Assembly: GCA_905478975.1 (NCBI GenBank)
Contig: CAJQKW010000126.1
Location: 1 to 34,338, forward strand
Reading direction: 5' to 3'
Length of the DNA: 34,338 bases
Source: an uncultured Pseudomonadales bacterium
GTDB lineage: Bacteria; Pseudomonadota; Gammaproteobacteria; Pseudomonadales; Porticoccaceae
A model generated the notes under the pieces. The model was not told the origin of the DNA. It ran no database searches and was given only the letters and a program-made list of their open reading frames with translations. This document shows positions 1-8,315 of the stretch, in pieces. Position 1 is the stretch's first letter, and every line of letters starts with the position of its first letter. The translations under genes and the position numbers were made by a program.

Positions 1-204
1 GCTATAGGTGCTCTTGGTGGCTGCACCCTACCCATCGCCTTTGGGCTGGTGGTGGATATGATGGGCATCTATAGCGCCTGCTTTATGCTGCTCTACGCCG
101 TGCTGGCGGTCTGTATGACCACCATGTTCTTTGCCAATAAAGCCGATCGTTTGCGCCAGCGCATCAACTATGCCCAGAGCCATAATTTTCTCGATCAAGA
201 TTAG
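1..204 (+). CDS. C-terminal end of an MFS transporter, probably nitrate/nitrite porter (partial)
   Basis: Frame 1 is open from the first base to the TAG at 202-204 and gives 67 residues of a protein that begins outside the window. It holds two hydrophobic stretches separated by a short loop with the pattern G-L-V-V-D-M-M-G-I-Y, followed by a polar tail ending in LDQD. The spacing and the Gly/Pro-rich first helix resemble the last two helices of NarK-type (NNP) major facilitator transporters. An FNR/Anr box lies just downstream in front of the next gene, which fits a nitrate or low-oxygen context. With only the last 67 residues, the nitrate assignment is moderate; MFS membership is more secure. 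Confidence 0.55.
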   Translation, partial: AIGALGGCTLPIAFGLVVDMMGIYSACFMLLYAVLAVCMTTMFFANKADRLRQRINYAQSHNFLDQD

Positions 205-224
205 TTCAAGACGCCCCCCCATCA

Positions 225-254
225 CAATCCAAATCCAAATCCAAATCCAAATCC
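225..254. repeat. Hexanucleotide tandem repeat (AAATCC)n
   Basis: About five copies of AAATCC (the first imperfect) lie 20 bp after the transporter stop codon. It is a simple-sequence tract likely to vary in length by slippage. It sits upstream of the FNR box and porin promoter, so copy number could alter spacing to distal elements, though it lies well outside the expected core promoter. Confidence 0.8.
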
Positions 255-326
255 AACCAGCCCGCCAACAAGCAGCTACCTCTAAAAAAGTAACCCTGAT
301 TCAGTGGGGGTAAGCGCGATTTTACC

Positions 327-340
327 TTGATCAAGATCAA
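327..340 (+). promoter_or_regulatory. FNR/Anr box upstream of the porin
   Basis: The sequence TTGATCAAGATCAA matches the FNR/Anr consensus TTGAT-N4-ATCAA at every defined position. It lies 95 bp upstream of the porin start, a distance compatible with an activator site about 40 bp before a transcription start. The 204-435 gap otherwise holds the AAATCC repeat and no gene. Oxygen-responsive control of the porin is inferred from this site alone. Confidence 0.65.
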
Positions 341-435
341 ACCATTGCATCAGAAAGCGCCCTATTCTCTGCTTGTCGATAAGCGCCTAGCAAACGCTTT
401 AACTCACTTTATATTTTTCATGGAAGGACATTATC

Positions 436-1806
436 ATGGGCAGATTCAAGCACCTTGCTCCCGCCACTCTCACCACTGCGATTATGCTGGCATCTGGATT
501 TGCGGTGGCCGCCGAGAGCAGCGGCGATGGGCAGGCTAATAACCACAAGGCGGACAGTTACAAGGCTGACAATTACAAAGCTAAGAATTACAAAGCTAGG
601 AATTACAAAGCTGACAATTACAAAGCTGACAATTACAAAGCTAAGCAACACCAGAGCATCCCCGCAGCCATCAAAGCAGGCAGCGCCAAGCTCAGCTATA
701 GGCTGCGCCATGAAGATGTCGACATAGACAATGCCAGTGAAGACCAGGCCCGGGCTCTAACCCTAAGAACCCGCCTCAACTACACCACTGGACGCTATCA
801 AGGCTTTGGCGCCACCGTCGAAGTCGACAATGTTACCGAGATCAGTGGCGACGACTACCCCACCAGCCCAGCACTGAAAAACTCGGGTGACTTCCCCGGC
901 AAAGCAATAATTGCCGACCCCGAAGGCACAGAACTCAACCAGGCCTACATCAGCTACAAATACGGCACAACCGAAGGCAAGTATGGCCGTCAGCGTATCA
1001 ACCTGGACAACCAGCGCTTTATCGGCGGCGTCGGCTTCCGTCAAAATGAGCAGACCTATGACGCAGTCTCCATTGCTCACAGCTGCGAAGAGTTGAACAC
1101 TAGCGTCTACTACGCCCATATCAATAATGTAAACCGCATCTTTGGTGAGGACGACCCCGCCCTAAGTGACACTGATAGCAGCACCGATATACTCAATATC
1201 AACTACAGCGGCTTAGCGGCTGGCGATATTATCTTTTACAGCTACCTGTTGGATCAGACCCTCAGCAACACCCAGCTCGAGACCTACGGCCTGCGCTTTG
1301 CTGGCAAGAGTTATGGGCTCGGCTACCAAGCTGAATATGCCACTCAGGAACGGGAGCTTGCCAGTGGCAGTGAAGCGGACGCGGATTATGTGCTGCTAGA
1401 AGGCAGTATTGATATGGCAGGCGCCACCTTTGCACTGGGGTTAGAGAACCTGCAAAGCGACGAGGGCGACTTTGGTTTCTCCACTCCACTGGCCACCGGA
1501 CATAAATTTCAGGGCTGGGCGGACCAATTCCTGATCACGCCAGATGAAGGCATTCAGGATATTTATCTATCAGTGGGCGCCAAATTCGACGGTATCAAGC
1601 TACTGGCTATCTACCATGATTTTAAGTCTGACGAGGACAACGTTAACGGCGATGATGATCTGGGGAGTGAAGTCGGTTTTCTCGCGCTGAAGGATTTTGG
1701 TGATTACAAAGTCAGTGTTAAATATGCCAACTATGACGCTGGAGATGATTCGTTTAACAAGAGTGATACTGAGAAGCTTTGGTTGACGGTTAGTGGGGCT
1801 TTTTGA
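436..1806 (+). CDS. Outer-membrane beta-barrel porin (alginate-export-like family)
   Basis: 456 residues. Residues 1-26 form a signal peptide (basic start, hydrophobic core, A-V-A-A before E27). Residues 36-70 are seven copies of a five-residue K-A-x-N-Y type unit. From about residue 80 the protein alternates polar and aromatic residues in beta strands typical of a trimeric-porin or alginate-export (PF13372-like) barrel and ends in a C-terminal Phe (SGAF), the usual BAM recognition end. GGAAGGA at 422-428 lies 7 bp before the ATG and fixes the start. The gene follows an MFS transporter end and has a perfect FNR box upstream, so it may serve as the outer-membrane entry for the same solute. Substrate is not determinable from sequence; C217-type lone cysteines are not diagnostic. 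Confidence 0.65.
   Translation: MGRFKHLAPATLTTAIMLASGFAVAAESSGDGQANNHKADSYKADNYKAKNYKARNYKADNYKADNYKAKQHQSIPAAIKAGSAKLSYRLRHEDVDIDNASEDQARALTLRTRLNYTTGRYQGFGATVEVDNVTEISGDDYPTSPALKNSGDFPGKAIIADPEGTELNQAYISYKYGTTEGKYGRQRINLDNQRFIGGVGFRQNEQTYDAVSIAHSCEELNTSVYYAHINNVNRIFGEDDPALSDTDSSTDILNINYSGLAAGDIIFYSYLLDQTLSNTQLETYGLRFAGKSYGLGYQAEYATQERELASGSEADADYVLLEGSIDMAGATFALGLENLQSDEGDFGFSTPLATGHKFQGWADQFLITPDEGIQDIYLSVGAKFDGIKLLAIYHDFKSDEDNVNGDDDLGSEVGFLALKDFGDYKVSVKYANYDAGDDSFNKSDTEKLWLTVSGAF
541..645 (+). repeat. In-frame 15-bp tandem repeat inside the porin gene (7 units)
   Basis: Seven consecutive 15-bp units begin at 541, 556, 571, 586, 601, 616 and 631. Units 3 to 7 are nearly identical (AATTACAAAGCT plus a variable GAC, AAG or AGG codon). 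They encode a pentapeptide repeat N-Y-K-A-(D/K/R) at residues 36-70, between the signal peptide and the barrel. The length keeps frame, so copy-number change would lengthen or shorten a periplasmic or plug-like linker without breaking the gene. Confidence 0.9.
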
Positions 1807-1824
1807 TTAGTTTTGTGGTTGGTA

Positions 1825-1899
1825 AGCTAACGCCACGCACAACGGTGAGCGTAGCGAGTCCGGCAGCCGAAGGCTGCGAATTGATGCGATTTGTTAGGC
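1825..1899 (+). other. attC-like integron recombination site (relic)
   Basis: The 75-bp segment ends with GTTAGGC, a perfect match to the attC core GTTRRRY, and begins with AGCTAAC, one mismatch from RYYYAAC. TAAC pairs with GTTA, then unpaired 4-nt spacers follow, then CGCACAA pairs with TTGATGCG with one extrahelical base, the L-box arrangement of attC. The central part holds a GCAGCC-GAA-GGCTGC hairpin. A toxin-antitoxin module follows within 600 bp, a common cassette cargo. No integrase gene is visible, so this is at most an orphan cassette site. Confidence 0.5.
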
Positions 1900-1939
1900 A
1901 TGGTGGACTGCTCCGACTTCCCCGAACCTAACGACGAAT

Positions 1940-1994
1940 TGAGAGCCCCACCGCGGTGGGGTAATATCGGAGTTCCAGATATCAGTTGCTCTCA
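1940..1994. other. Nested inverted repeat next to the attC-like site
   Basis: TTGAGAGC pairs with GCTCTCAA across about 40 bp, and inside the 5' part CCCCACCGCGGTGGGG is a perfect hairpin. ACCTAAC at 1926-1932, a match to the attC RYYYAAC core, lies just before it. It may be part of a second, degraded cassette site; no matching GTTRRRY core follows. Confidence 0.35.
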
Positions 1995-2155
1995 ATACGG
2001 CTGTTCTCAATACGACAGCCAAACTCGCCGCCCGCATCCAATAACCACTGAGCCACATAGTCAGCAAAACTGCGTCTAATCACCAGGTCATAAGAGCCAT
2101 CGGACCTGTTGCTAACAGCCGCTGAAGCCTTGGCAAAGGTAATTTGCACTACTCG
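1982..2155 (-). pseudogene. Duplicated 3' fragment of soxG
   Basis: The 152 bp at 2004-2155 match 3050-3201, the 3' end of the intact soxG, without gaps and with about 13 mismatches, in the same orientation. The minus-strand frame stays open for some 57 codons and reproduces the SoxG C-terminus (S-F-A-D-Y-V-A-Q-W-L-L-D). Past the original stop position it runs into a short non-homologous extension, ending at the TGA at 1982-1984. No start codon or upstream part of soxG is present. The two copies form direct repeats around the vapBC module. From 2156 to 2312 I see no gene. Confidence 0.8.
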
Positions 2156-2312
2156 TGCCTAAAGCTATGGAGCCACGCAGAGCCCAAAAATGCCTGCAAC
2201 AAAAACGATAAATCTTATCGCCATGTACAACACTGATCTTCCCAAGTGTGTTCAAAGGACACAATTCAGAGCACCTGGGACGTAGTAATAATGTCAGAGC
2301 CGCAACCGCAGC

Positions 2313-2711
2313 TCAGATCCAGTTTTCCAATCGGAGCCCTGGCACCCTCTCAAACTCACGGCTGTTATTGGTCACTAAAATTAAGCCTCTCGACCTAGCA
2401 TGCCCTGCAATCATTTGGTCGTAGGGTCCAATTGGTGTGCCAGCCTTAGCTAATTCTGCTCGCAGCTGCCCAGAGTGCGTGGCAGCAGTTTGATCGTAGT
2501 CCAGCACCTCCAAGCGAGCCGCCAAACCGTCAATGTCGAGTAGATTACGTTCTGGACGAGACGACTTTTCAGCCCCGTATATCAACTCCATGAGCGTTAC
2601 TGAAGAGATACACATTTGACTGTAATGAGTCTCGAATGCGGCTTTAACCGCCGAAGGTTTATTTTTTATTGTATAAATAACTATATTGGTGTCGAGCATG
2701 TACTTCAGCAT
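2313..2711 (-). CDS. vapC: VapC-family PIN-domain toxin (ribonuclease)
   Basis: 132 residues, normal for VapC. The PIN-domain acidic residues are visible: D7 in M-L-D-T-N-I, E42 in L-M-E-L-I-Y-G, D98 in G-P-Y-D-Q-M-I-A, plus the V-T-N-N-S-R-E-F block at 113-120. VapC toxins are Mg-dependent endoribonucleases that cleave tRNA or rRNA and are blocked by VapB. The ATG shares one base with the TGA of the upstream antitoxin (TGATG), giving coupled translation. The module is framed by the soxG fragment and the real soxG, a sign of insertion into this locus. Confidence 0.92.
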   Translation of the reverse strand: MLKYMLDTNIVIYTIKNKPSAVKAAFETHYSQMCISSVTLMELIYGAEKSSRPERNLLDIDGLAARLEVLDYDQTAATHSGQLRAELAKAGTPIGPYDQMIAGHARSRGLILVTNNSREFERVPGLRLENWI

Positions 2712-2941
2712 CAGAACGCCTCTCGCTCTTGATCTTCAGGCTGATCACGAGTTTCCATAAAATCCTCCGTGACCCCCTCGCCGTTAAACCAACTATCCCA
2801 GGCCTCACCAGCCGGAGCGATTAAACGGGATCGACCAAGCACGACGATATCAACCTGTTTCACCGAGGTTGGCAGCGATACCGCTTTCGGCAGTCTGACT
2901 GCCTGACTTTGATTACTTTTAAAGACACCTGCTCTTTCCAT
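2711..2941 (-). CDS. vapB: VapB-family antitoxin (AbrB-type DNA-binding)
   Basis: 76 residues. The N-terminal block V-F-K-S-N-Q-S-Q-A-V-R-L-P-K is the swapped-hairpin AbrB/VapB DNA-binding region. The acidic C-terminal tail (residues 55-76) is the part that usually threads into the VapC active site. GAGG lies 8 bp before the ATG. It overlaps vapC by one base. An inverted repeat upstream (2992-3014) is a candidate operator for autorepression. Confidence 0.9.
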   Translation of the reverse strand: MERAGVFKSNQSQAVRLPKAVSLPTSVKQVDIVVLGRSRLIAPAGEAWDSWFNGEGVTEDFMETRDQPEDQEREAF

Positions 2942-2991
2942 TTCAACACCTCATCAATACTAGGAAACCAAGTAAGTATCGACCGAGAAAC

Positions 2992-3014
2992 GGGATATGT
3001 CAACCGTATATCCC
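2992..3014. promoter_or_regulatory. Candidate VapB operator (inverted repeat)
   Basis: GGGATAT and ATATCCC form a perfect 7-bp inverted repeat with a 9-bp spacer, 50 bp upstream of vapB. VapBC complexes generally repress their own promoter by binding such palindromes. Position supports this; no footprint is implied. Confidence 0.45.
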
Positions 3015-3042
3015 TTGTGCCTTGATGTATAGCTAGCGAACC

Positions 3043-3678
3043 TCAGCCTTTCTCGATACGACAACCAAACTCGCCACCCGCATCCAATAACCACTGAGCC
3101 ACATAGTCAGCAAAACTGCGTCTAATCACCAGGTCATAAGAACCATCGGACCTGTTACTAACTACCGCCGAGGCTTTGGCAAAGGTGGTTTGCACCACTC
3201 GGCCTGAAGTCGCTTTGGCGGCATCCCAATCTTCAAAATCATAAATACTAGACTTTTTAAGCACAGTCTCCGCAGCCACACCGCGCAAATTGATACAGGT
3301 CTGACCACCACTCACATCGACAATCGAGATATGGCCTTTCAGGGACTTGCGCAATGTTGCTTCTATGGCGGCCGCGTCGCCGCCAACGTCTACCACTAGC
3401 CATTCACTGGGACCGAGCCAATAGATACTGGTATTGCCATCGCGCTGGAAGGTACCGGGTACTAGTGGCAACGACAGATTCAAGGCTGCGGCCACAGCAG
3501 AGCAGAAACTGCTGTCATCGGCATCACCACGCAAATTCAAATGGGCACTAAGAGGCGCTTCTTTGATCACCAAACCACAGTCTATTTGACCATTAAACAG
3601 GCTATCAGGGGCGCTGCTTTTATTAATCGATCCATGAAAATACTGCAGCGGTGATTCAAGTTTTATGGAATTAGACAT
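3043..3678 (-). CDS. soxG: Sarcosine oxidase gamma subunit
   Basis: 211 residues. SoxG is the small subunit of heterotetrameric sarcosine oxidase, which oxidises sarcosine with O2 to glycine, H2O2 and formaldehyde or 5,10-methylene-THF. I chose the ATG at 3678, which overlaps the soxA stop by 8 bp and has GGGAGAG at suitable spacing; an in-frame start at 3744 would run deep into soxA. The S-I-Y-W-L-G-P-S-E-W-L-V motif and the C-terminal S-F-A-D-Y-V-A-Q-W-L-L block are typical. It is last of soxBDAG. Its final 50 codons are duplicated at 2004-2155. Confidence 0.9.
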   Translation of the reverse strand: MSNSIKLESPLQYFHGSINKSSAPDSLFNGQIDCGLVIKEAPLSAHLNLRGDADDSSFCSAVAAALNLSLPLVPGTFQRDGNTSIYWLGPSEWLVVDVGGDAAAIEATLRKSLKGHISIVDVSGGQTCINLRGVAAETVLKKSSIYDFEDWDAAKATSGRVVQTTFAKASAVVSNRSDGSYDLVIRRSFADYVAQWLLDAGGEFGCRIEKG

Positions 3679-6600
3679 GATGACGCTCTCCCTTGGGATC
3701 ATAAAACACCGAACTGACAATTTCTGCGGCGATAGTGCGGCCATCGGCCAAGGGACAATGGACTATCTGCCCGAGTCGGCTATGGCCACCTTTGACCACA
3801 GCAAGGGCAATGGAATGCCCCAGACTGGAACTGTAATAGCTGGAGGTCACATGGCCCTGCATGGACATGGGGATGGTTTGTTTGGCATCAAAGACAACCT
3901 GAGCCCCTTCCGGTAAAACATCCTTGGCTTGCAGGGTTTTTAAGCCCACTAGCTGCTTGCGGTTTTCCCGCAACATATCGCTGCGCTGGAGGGATCGCTT
4001 GCCGATAAAGCTAAAGGTTTTTTTCTTGCCCACTACCCAATCCATATTCATATCTGCCGGGGTCATTGAGCCATCGGTATCTTGGCCGACAATAATAAAG
4101 CCCTTCTCGGCACGCAGCACATGCATGGTTTCTGTGCCGTATGGGGTGATATTAAACTCTTCACCAGCAGCTATTAAGGCCTCCCAAATATGCCGACCAT
4201 AATGGGCTGGCACATTGACTTCATAGGACAGTTCACCGGTAAAGCTGATGCGGAAGATTCGCGCCACAATGCCAGCCACTGTGCCATCGCGCCAATCCAT
4301 AAACGAAAAAGCCTCATTGGACAGGTCGATATCGCTACAGACTTTGGCCATAACCTTGCGTGCGTTGGGGCCGGTAACCGTAGCCGTGGTCCAGTGATCG
4401 GTCACCGAGGTAAAGTACACTTTCAGCTCTGGCCATTCGGTTTGCTGCCACAGCTCAAGCCAGGCCAAGACCCCAGCGGCACCACCGGTGGTGGTAAACA
4501 TTAGGTAGTGGTTTTCACCCAGACAGGCACAGACACCGTCGTCGAAGATCATACCGTCTTCTTTCAGCATTACTCCGTAGCGACATTTTCCCGGTGCTAA
4601 TTTGAGGTAGGAATTGGTGTACATGCGGGTAATAAATTCTGCCGCATCCGGACCCTGAATATCAATTTTACCCAGAGTCGTGGCATCCAAAATACCGACA
4701 CTATTGCGCACTGCCAGCCCTTCGCGGTTAACCGCATCTTGCATTGATTCGCCAGATTGCGGGAAGTACCAGGGGCGCTTCCACTGGCCGACATTTTCAA
4801 ACTCTGCACCCTGGTCAAGGTGCCAGCGATGCATAGCGGTATAGCGTTCGGGGTCAAAGAGATTATTCACGTCGCGCCCGGCGATGGCACCAAAGGTGGT
4901 GGGCGTATAAGACGGGCGGAAGATCGTGGTGCCGGTCTCGGCAATGCTTTGATCCAGGGCATTGGCTAAAATAGCCATGCCATTAATATTGCCCAGTTTG
5001 CCCTGATCGGTACCAAAGCCCAGTGCGGTGTAACGCTTCACATGCTCAACCGATTCAAAGCCTTCGCGCACCGCCAGTTCAATGGCACTGGCACTAACAT
5101 CTAATTGAAAATCAACAAACTGGCTCGGCGCTCGGCTAGTGCTTTTGGTGTGCGGCACCAAAAATAACGCCTGCTGTGGCTGCTCTTTATATTCTTCAAC
5201 CGCACAGACTGGAAACTGAGTATTGCCCTCGCCATAACCGGAAAGCTTAGCGGCTTCAGCACCGGCATTGGCGCCCTCGGCAAGACATCCGGCGAGATCA
5301 AAGGTGCCTCTACAGGCTCCGGCAGACCGTTCCTGCTGTTTTGACTCTCCCGGTCTAAACCCAACAATGGATTCATCCCAGACTGGTTTGGCACCGGTGT
5401 GGGAGCTTAGATGAACTGCTGGACTCCAGCCCCCTGAACAGGCGATCAAATCACAGTTCAAAGTTCGCACGGCACCGGTTACCTCTGTGCCAGCTGCATT
5501 AATCGGGGCTATTAGAGCGCGCTTAACACGCTTATTGCCCTGAGCTTCGATAAGCCCATGCCCGGCAATGACATCTATGCCCTGAGCTTTGATCGCGGCG
5601 ACTATATCGCCGCTGGGATTGCTGCGGCTGTCGATGACAGCAACCACGTCACGGCCGGTCTGATGCCAATCCAAGGCAGTCTGATAGGCATTGTCATTGG
5701 TGGTAAATAGCACCAGCTTATTGCCGGGGGCCACGCCATAGCGATTGACGTAGGTGGAGACCGACGAGGCCAACATCACCCCGGGAATATCATTGTGGGC
5801 AAATACCAGCGGTCGTTCAAAGGCACCGGTGGCCAGCACCACCTGAGCGGCTCTCACTCGGTGCACGCGCTGACGCACCTGGTGGGCCGAGGTGAGGCCG
5901 AGATGATCTGTACGGCGCTCTAAAACGGTTAAAAAGTTATGGTCGTAATAACCAAACACTGTGCTTCGCGGCAGCAGCTGAACATTGCTATAGGCCTTGA
6001 GTTCAGCCACCAAACTTGCAAGCCAATGGGCTGCCTTGATGCCATCAATAGACTGTTTGGAGGCTAATAAACTGCCGCCAAATTCAGACTGCTCATCGGC
6101 AATTATCACTCGAGCACCGGTGCGTGCCGCTTCACGGGCGGCAAGTAATCCCGCCGGACCTGCGCCAACCACCAAGACATCACAGTGCTGATTGAGCCTG
6201 TCATAGCTATCCGGATCCGCCTCCACTGGCGTGGCCCCCAAGCCTGCGGCCTTGCGAATAAAATGCTCGTAGGTCATCCAGAGTTTTTTCGGGTACATAA
6301 AGGTTTTGTAATAAAACCCCGGAGGCATCAGCCGACCAAGGGCCCCGACTATGCCCATGACATCAACGTTAACACTGGGCCAGCCATTGACACTGGAGGC
6401 TTCAAGACCCTGATAGAGTTCCACCTGAGTGGCTTTAAGGTTAGGAATGGTACCCGCCCCAGAGCCCAGTTGAATAATGCCATTGGGCTCTTCGGCACCA
6501 TGGCCAAAGATACCTCGCGGTCGGGCATATTTAAAACTGCGACCGACCACATCAACGCCATTGGCCAGCAGTGCAGAAGCCAAGGTGTCACCGGCGATAC

Positions 6601-6685
6601 CCTGATAGGCTTTGCCATTAAAAGTGAAATCAATAGCGGCGCCAGTATGAGTCGGCAAACGATTAATGCTTCTAAATTGACTCAT
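3671..6685 (-). CDS. soxA: Sarcosine oxidase alpha subunit
   Basis: 1004 residues, the usual length. N-terminal 2Fe-2S-ferredoxin-like fold without cluster cysteines (residues 15-100, with R-S-F-K-Y-A-R-P-R-G), then a pyridine-nucleotide/FAD Rossmann motif G-A-G-P-A-G at 174-179, a second disulfide-reductase-like domain, and a GcvT/DMGO folate-binding C-terminal half (V-G-I-L-D-A-T-T-L-G onward). SoxA channels the imine from SoxB to its THF site to make 5,10-methylene-THF. The ATG overlaps the soxD stop (ATGA), and its own end overlaps soxG, so the four subunits are translationally coupled. Confidence 0.97.
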   Translation of the reverse strand: MSQFRSINRLPTHTGAAIDFTFNGKAYQGIAGDTLASALLANGVDVVGRSFKYARPRGIFGHGAEEPNGIIQLGSGAGTIPNLKATQVELYQGLEASSVNGWPSVNVDVMGIVGALGRLMPPGFYYKTFMYPKKLWMTYEHFIRKAAGLGATPVEADPDSYDRLNQHCDVLVVGAGPAGLLAAREAARTGARVIIADEQSEFGGSLLASKQSIDGIKAAHWLASLVAELKAYSNVQLLPRSTVFGYYDHNFLTVLERRTDHLGLTSAHQVRQRVHRVRAAQVVLATGAFERPLVFAHNDIPGVMLASSVSTYVNRYGVAPGNKLVLFTTNDNAYQTALDWHQTGRDVVAVIDSRSNPSGDIVAAIKAQGIDVIAGHGLIEAQGNKRVKRALIAPINAAGTEVTGAVRTLNCDLIACSGGWSPAVHLSSHTGAKPVWDESIVGFRPGESKQQERSAGACRGTFDLAGCLAEGANAGAEAAKLSGYGEGNTQFPVCAVEEYKEQPQQALFLVPHTKSTSRAPSQFVDFQLDVSASAIELAVREGFESVEHVKRYTALGFGTDQGKLGNINGMAILANALDQSIAETGTTIFRPSYTPTTFGAIAGRDVNNLFDPERYTAMHRWHLDQGAEFENVGQWKRPWYFPQSGESMQDAVNREGLAVRNSVGILDATTLGKIDIQGPDAAEFITRMYTNSYLKLAPGKCRYGVMLKEDGMIFDDGVCACLGENHYLMFTTTGGAAGVLAWLELWQQTEWPELKVYFTSVTDHWTTATVTGPNARKVMAKVCSDIDLSNEAFSFMDWRDGTVAGIVARIFRISFTGELSYEVNVPAHYGRHIWEALIAAGEEFNITPYGTETMHVLRAEKGFIIVGQDTDGSMTPADMNMDWVVGKKKTFSFIGKRSLQRSDMLRENRKQLVGLKTLQAKDVLPEGAQVVFDAKQTIPMSMQGHVTSSYYSSSLGHSIALAVVKGGHSRLGQIVHCPLADGRTIAAEIVSSVFYDPKGERHHV

Positions 6686-6972
6686 GAGTTGGCTCCAGTA
6701 ATAGTCGGCTGGGTGCCGGTTTTGTAGGTTTCTAAAATCTCGTAGGTCACTGTATTGCGGGTGGCATTAAAATAGCGTCGACATCCCACGGCGTGATACC
6801 ACATCTCATGGTGGATACCCCGGGAATTGGTGCGAAAGAACAGGTAGTCGCCCCACTCTTGGTCGTTCAGCGCGTCAGGTTCCAGAGGGCGAACTATATG
6901 GGCTTCGCCGCCATAGCTAAACTCTTCCTCGTCGCGGTGTTCCTGACAGTGGGGGCAATGAATTAGTAACAT
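6682..6972 (-). CDS. soxD: Sarcosine oxidase delta subunit
   Basis: 96 residues. SoxD is the small zinc-binding subunit of sarcosine oxidase; the ligands C6, C9 (C-P-H-C), H60 and C64 (W-Y-H-A-V-G-C) are all present. It lies 28 bp after soxB and overlaps soxA by 4 bp, the canonical B-D-A-G order. Confidence 0.95.
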   Translation of the reverse strand: MLLIHCPHCQEHRDEEEFSYGGEAHIVRPLEPDALNDQEWGDYLFFRTNSRGIHHEMWYHAVGCRRYFNATRNTVTYEILETYKTGTQPTITGANS

Positions 6973-7000
6973 ATTTTTCTCGTCATTTTAGCAATCATAA

Positions 7001-8251
7001 TCAGTGAGCCACACCAGCAGCGCCGTGTTCATCAATCAGCGCGCCAGTATTAAAACGGTCAATATTAAATGCCGCCGCCAGTGGATGGGGACGGTCATTG
7101 GCCACGGTGTCGGCAAACACATAGCCGGAACCAGGCGTGGCTTTAAAGCCACCAGTGCCCCAGCCACAGTTAAAGTAGAGCCCTTCAACCGAGGTCTTGC
7201 TGATAATCGGACAGGCATCGGGGCAGGTGTCGACAATACCGCCCCACTGGCGATTCATGCGCACCCGACTAAAGGCCGGGAACAGTTCGCAGATGGCTTG
7301 AATGGTATGTTCTACAACATGGAAGGATCCGCGCTGGCCATAGCCGTTATAACTGTCGACACCGGCACCAATCACCAGATCCCCTTTATCCGACTGGCTG
7401 ATATAGCCGTGTACCGCATTGGACATCACTACTGTATCGAGACAGGGTTTAACCGGCTCCGAAACCAAGGCCTGAAGCGGTCGCGACTCAACCGGCAATC
7501 TCAGACCCGCCATGGCGGCAACTACACTGGAATTGCCCGCGGTGACACAGGCCACTTTGCGCGCGCCAATAAAGCCACCGGTGGTTTCAACGCCCACCAC
7601 AGCACCGTCTTTGCGGCGAATGCCCGTGACTTCAGTCTGTTGAATCAGATCTACACCCAATGCATCGGCACCGCGGGCATAACCCCAGGCCACGGCATCG
7701 TGACGGGCTGTGCCACCCCGGGGTTGCCATGAGGCACCCAATATCGGATAGCGACTGTCCCGGGAAATGTTAATAAGCGGGGCAATTTCTTTAATCCGTT
7801 CGGGGCTGACCACTTCACCATCTATACCATTGAGACGGTTGGCATTAACTCGCCGCTCTATATCACGCATATCTTGCAGGTTATGACCGAGGTTAAGCAC
7901 ACCGCGCTGACTAAACATGACATTGTAGTTAAGCTCTTGGCTCAATCCCTCCCAGAGTTTTAACGACAGATCATAGAGCTGGGCGGCTTCGTCCCAGAGA
8001 TAATTGGAGCGAATAATGGTGGTATTACGAGCGGTATTGCCGCCCCCCAAATAGCCTTTTTCAATCACCGCTATATTGGTAATACCATGCACTTTGGCGA
8101 GATAATAAGCCGTGGCTAAACCATGGCCACCGCCGCCCACAACAATCACATCGTAATCTTTTTTCGGGGTGGGACTGCGCCAGACTTTCTGCCAGTTTTC
8201 GTGATAACTCAGGGCGTTTTTAAATAGGCTGAAGGCGGAATATTTTTTCAT
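7001..8251 (-). CDS. soxB: Sarcosine oxidase beta subunit
   Basis: 416 residues from the ATG at 8251. The alternative is a TTG at 8269; family members usually begin M-K-K-Y-S-A-F, so I took the ATG although neither has a strong ribosome site. FAD motif G-G-G-G-H-G at 39-44 and R-S-N-Y-L-W after it. H184 in T-A-R-H-D-A-V-A-W is the residue that carries covalent FMN in characterised SoxB. SoxB is the flavin oxidase core of the tetramer. It is first in soxBDAG and divergent from a GlxA-family regulator, the likely controller. Confidence 0.96.
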   Translation of the reverse strand: MKKYSAFSLFKNALSYHENWQKVWRSPTPKKDYDVIVVGGGGHGLATAYYLAKVHGITNIAVIEKGYLGGGNTARNTTIIRSNYLWDEAAQLYDLSLKLWEGLSQELNYNVMFSQRGVLNLGHNLQDMRDIERRVNANRLNGIDGEVVSPERIKEIAPLINISRDSRYPILGASWQPRGGTARHDAVAWGYARGADALGVDLIQQTEVTGIRRKDGAVVGVETTGGFIGARKVACVTAGNSSVVAAMAGLRLPVESRPLQALVSEPVKPCLDTVVMSNAVHGYISQSDKGDLVIGAGVDSYNGYGQRGSFHVVEHTIQAICELFPAFSRVRMNRQWGGIVDTCPDACPIISKTSVEGLYFNCGWGTGGFKATPGSGYVFADTVANDRPHPLAAAFNIDRFNTGALIDEHGAAGVAH

Positions 8252-8297
8252 GTTTAACGGTCGACCCAATAGCGGTTAATAACTTCTATTGGAGCAA

Positions 8298-8315
8298 GTT
8301 GCCGGTACCTGCAAC
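8298..8315. promoter_or_regulatory. Candidate operator in the soxB-regulator divergent region
   Basis: GTTGC and GCAAC flank CGGTACCT in the 8252-8474 gap between soxB and the plus-strand regulator. It is the best palindrome there and could be a regulator site for soxB. This rests on symmetry and position only. Confidence 0.3.

Noticed and set aside
1891-2079. 62-residue plus-strand open frame in the insert
   Set aside because: Runs through the attC-like end and antisense to the soxG fragment; no ribosome site.
1825-2941. Complete integron or active mobile element
   Set aside because: No integrase, transposase or second well-formed attC is present; only a relic is supported.
6185-6727. 180-residue plus-strand open frame across soxA and soxD
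   Set aside because: Crosses two overlapping real genes on the other strand and shows no domain.
7004-7732. 242-residue plus-strand open frame opposite soxB
   Set aside because: Antisense to a clear soxB with all its motifs; composition is that of a shadow frame and it has no family resemblance.
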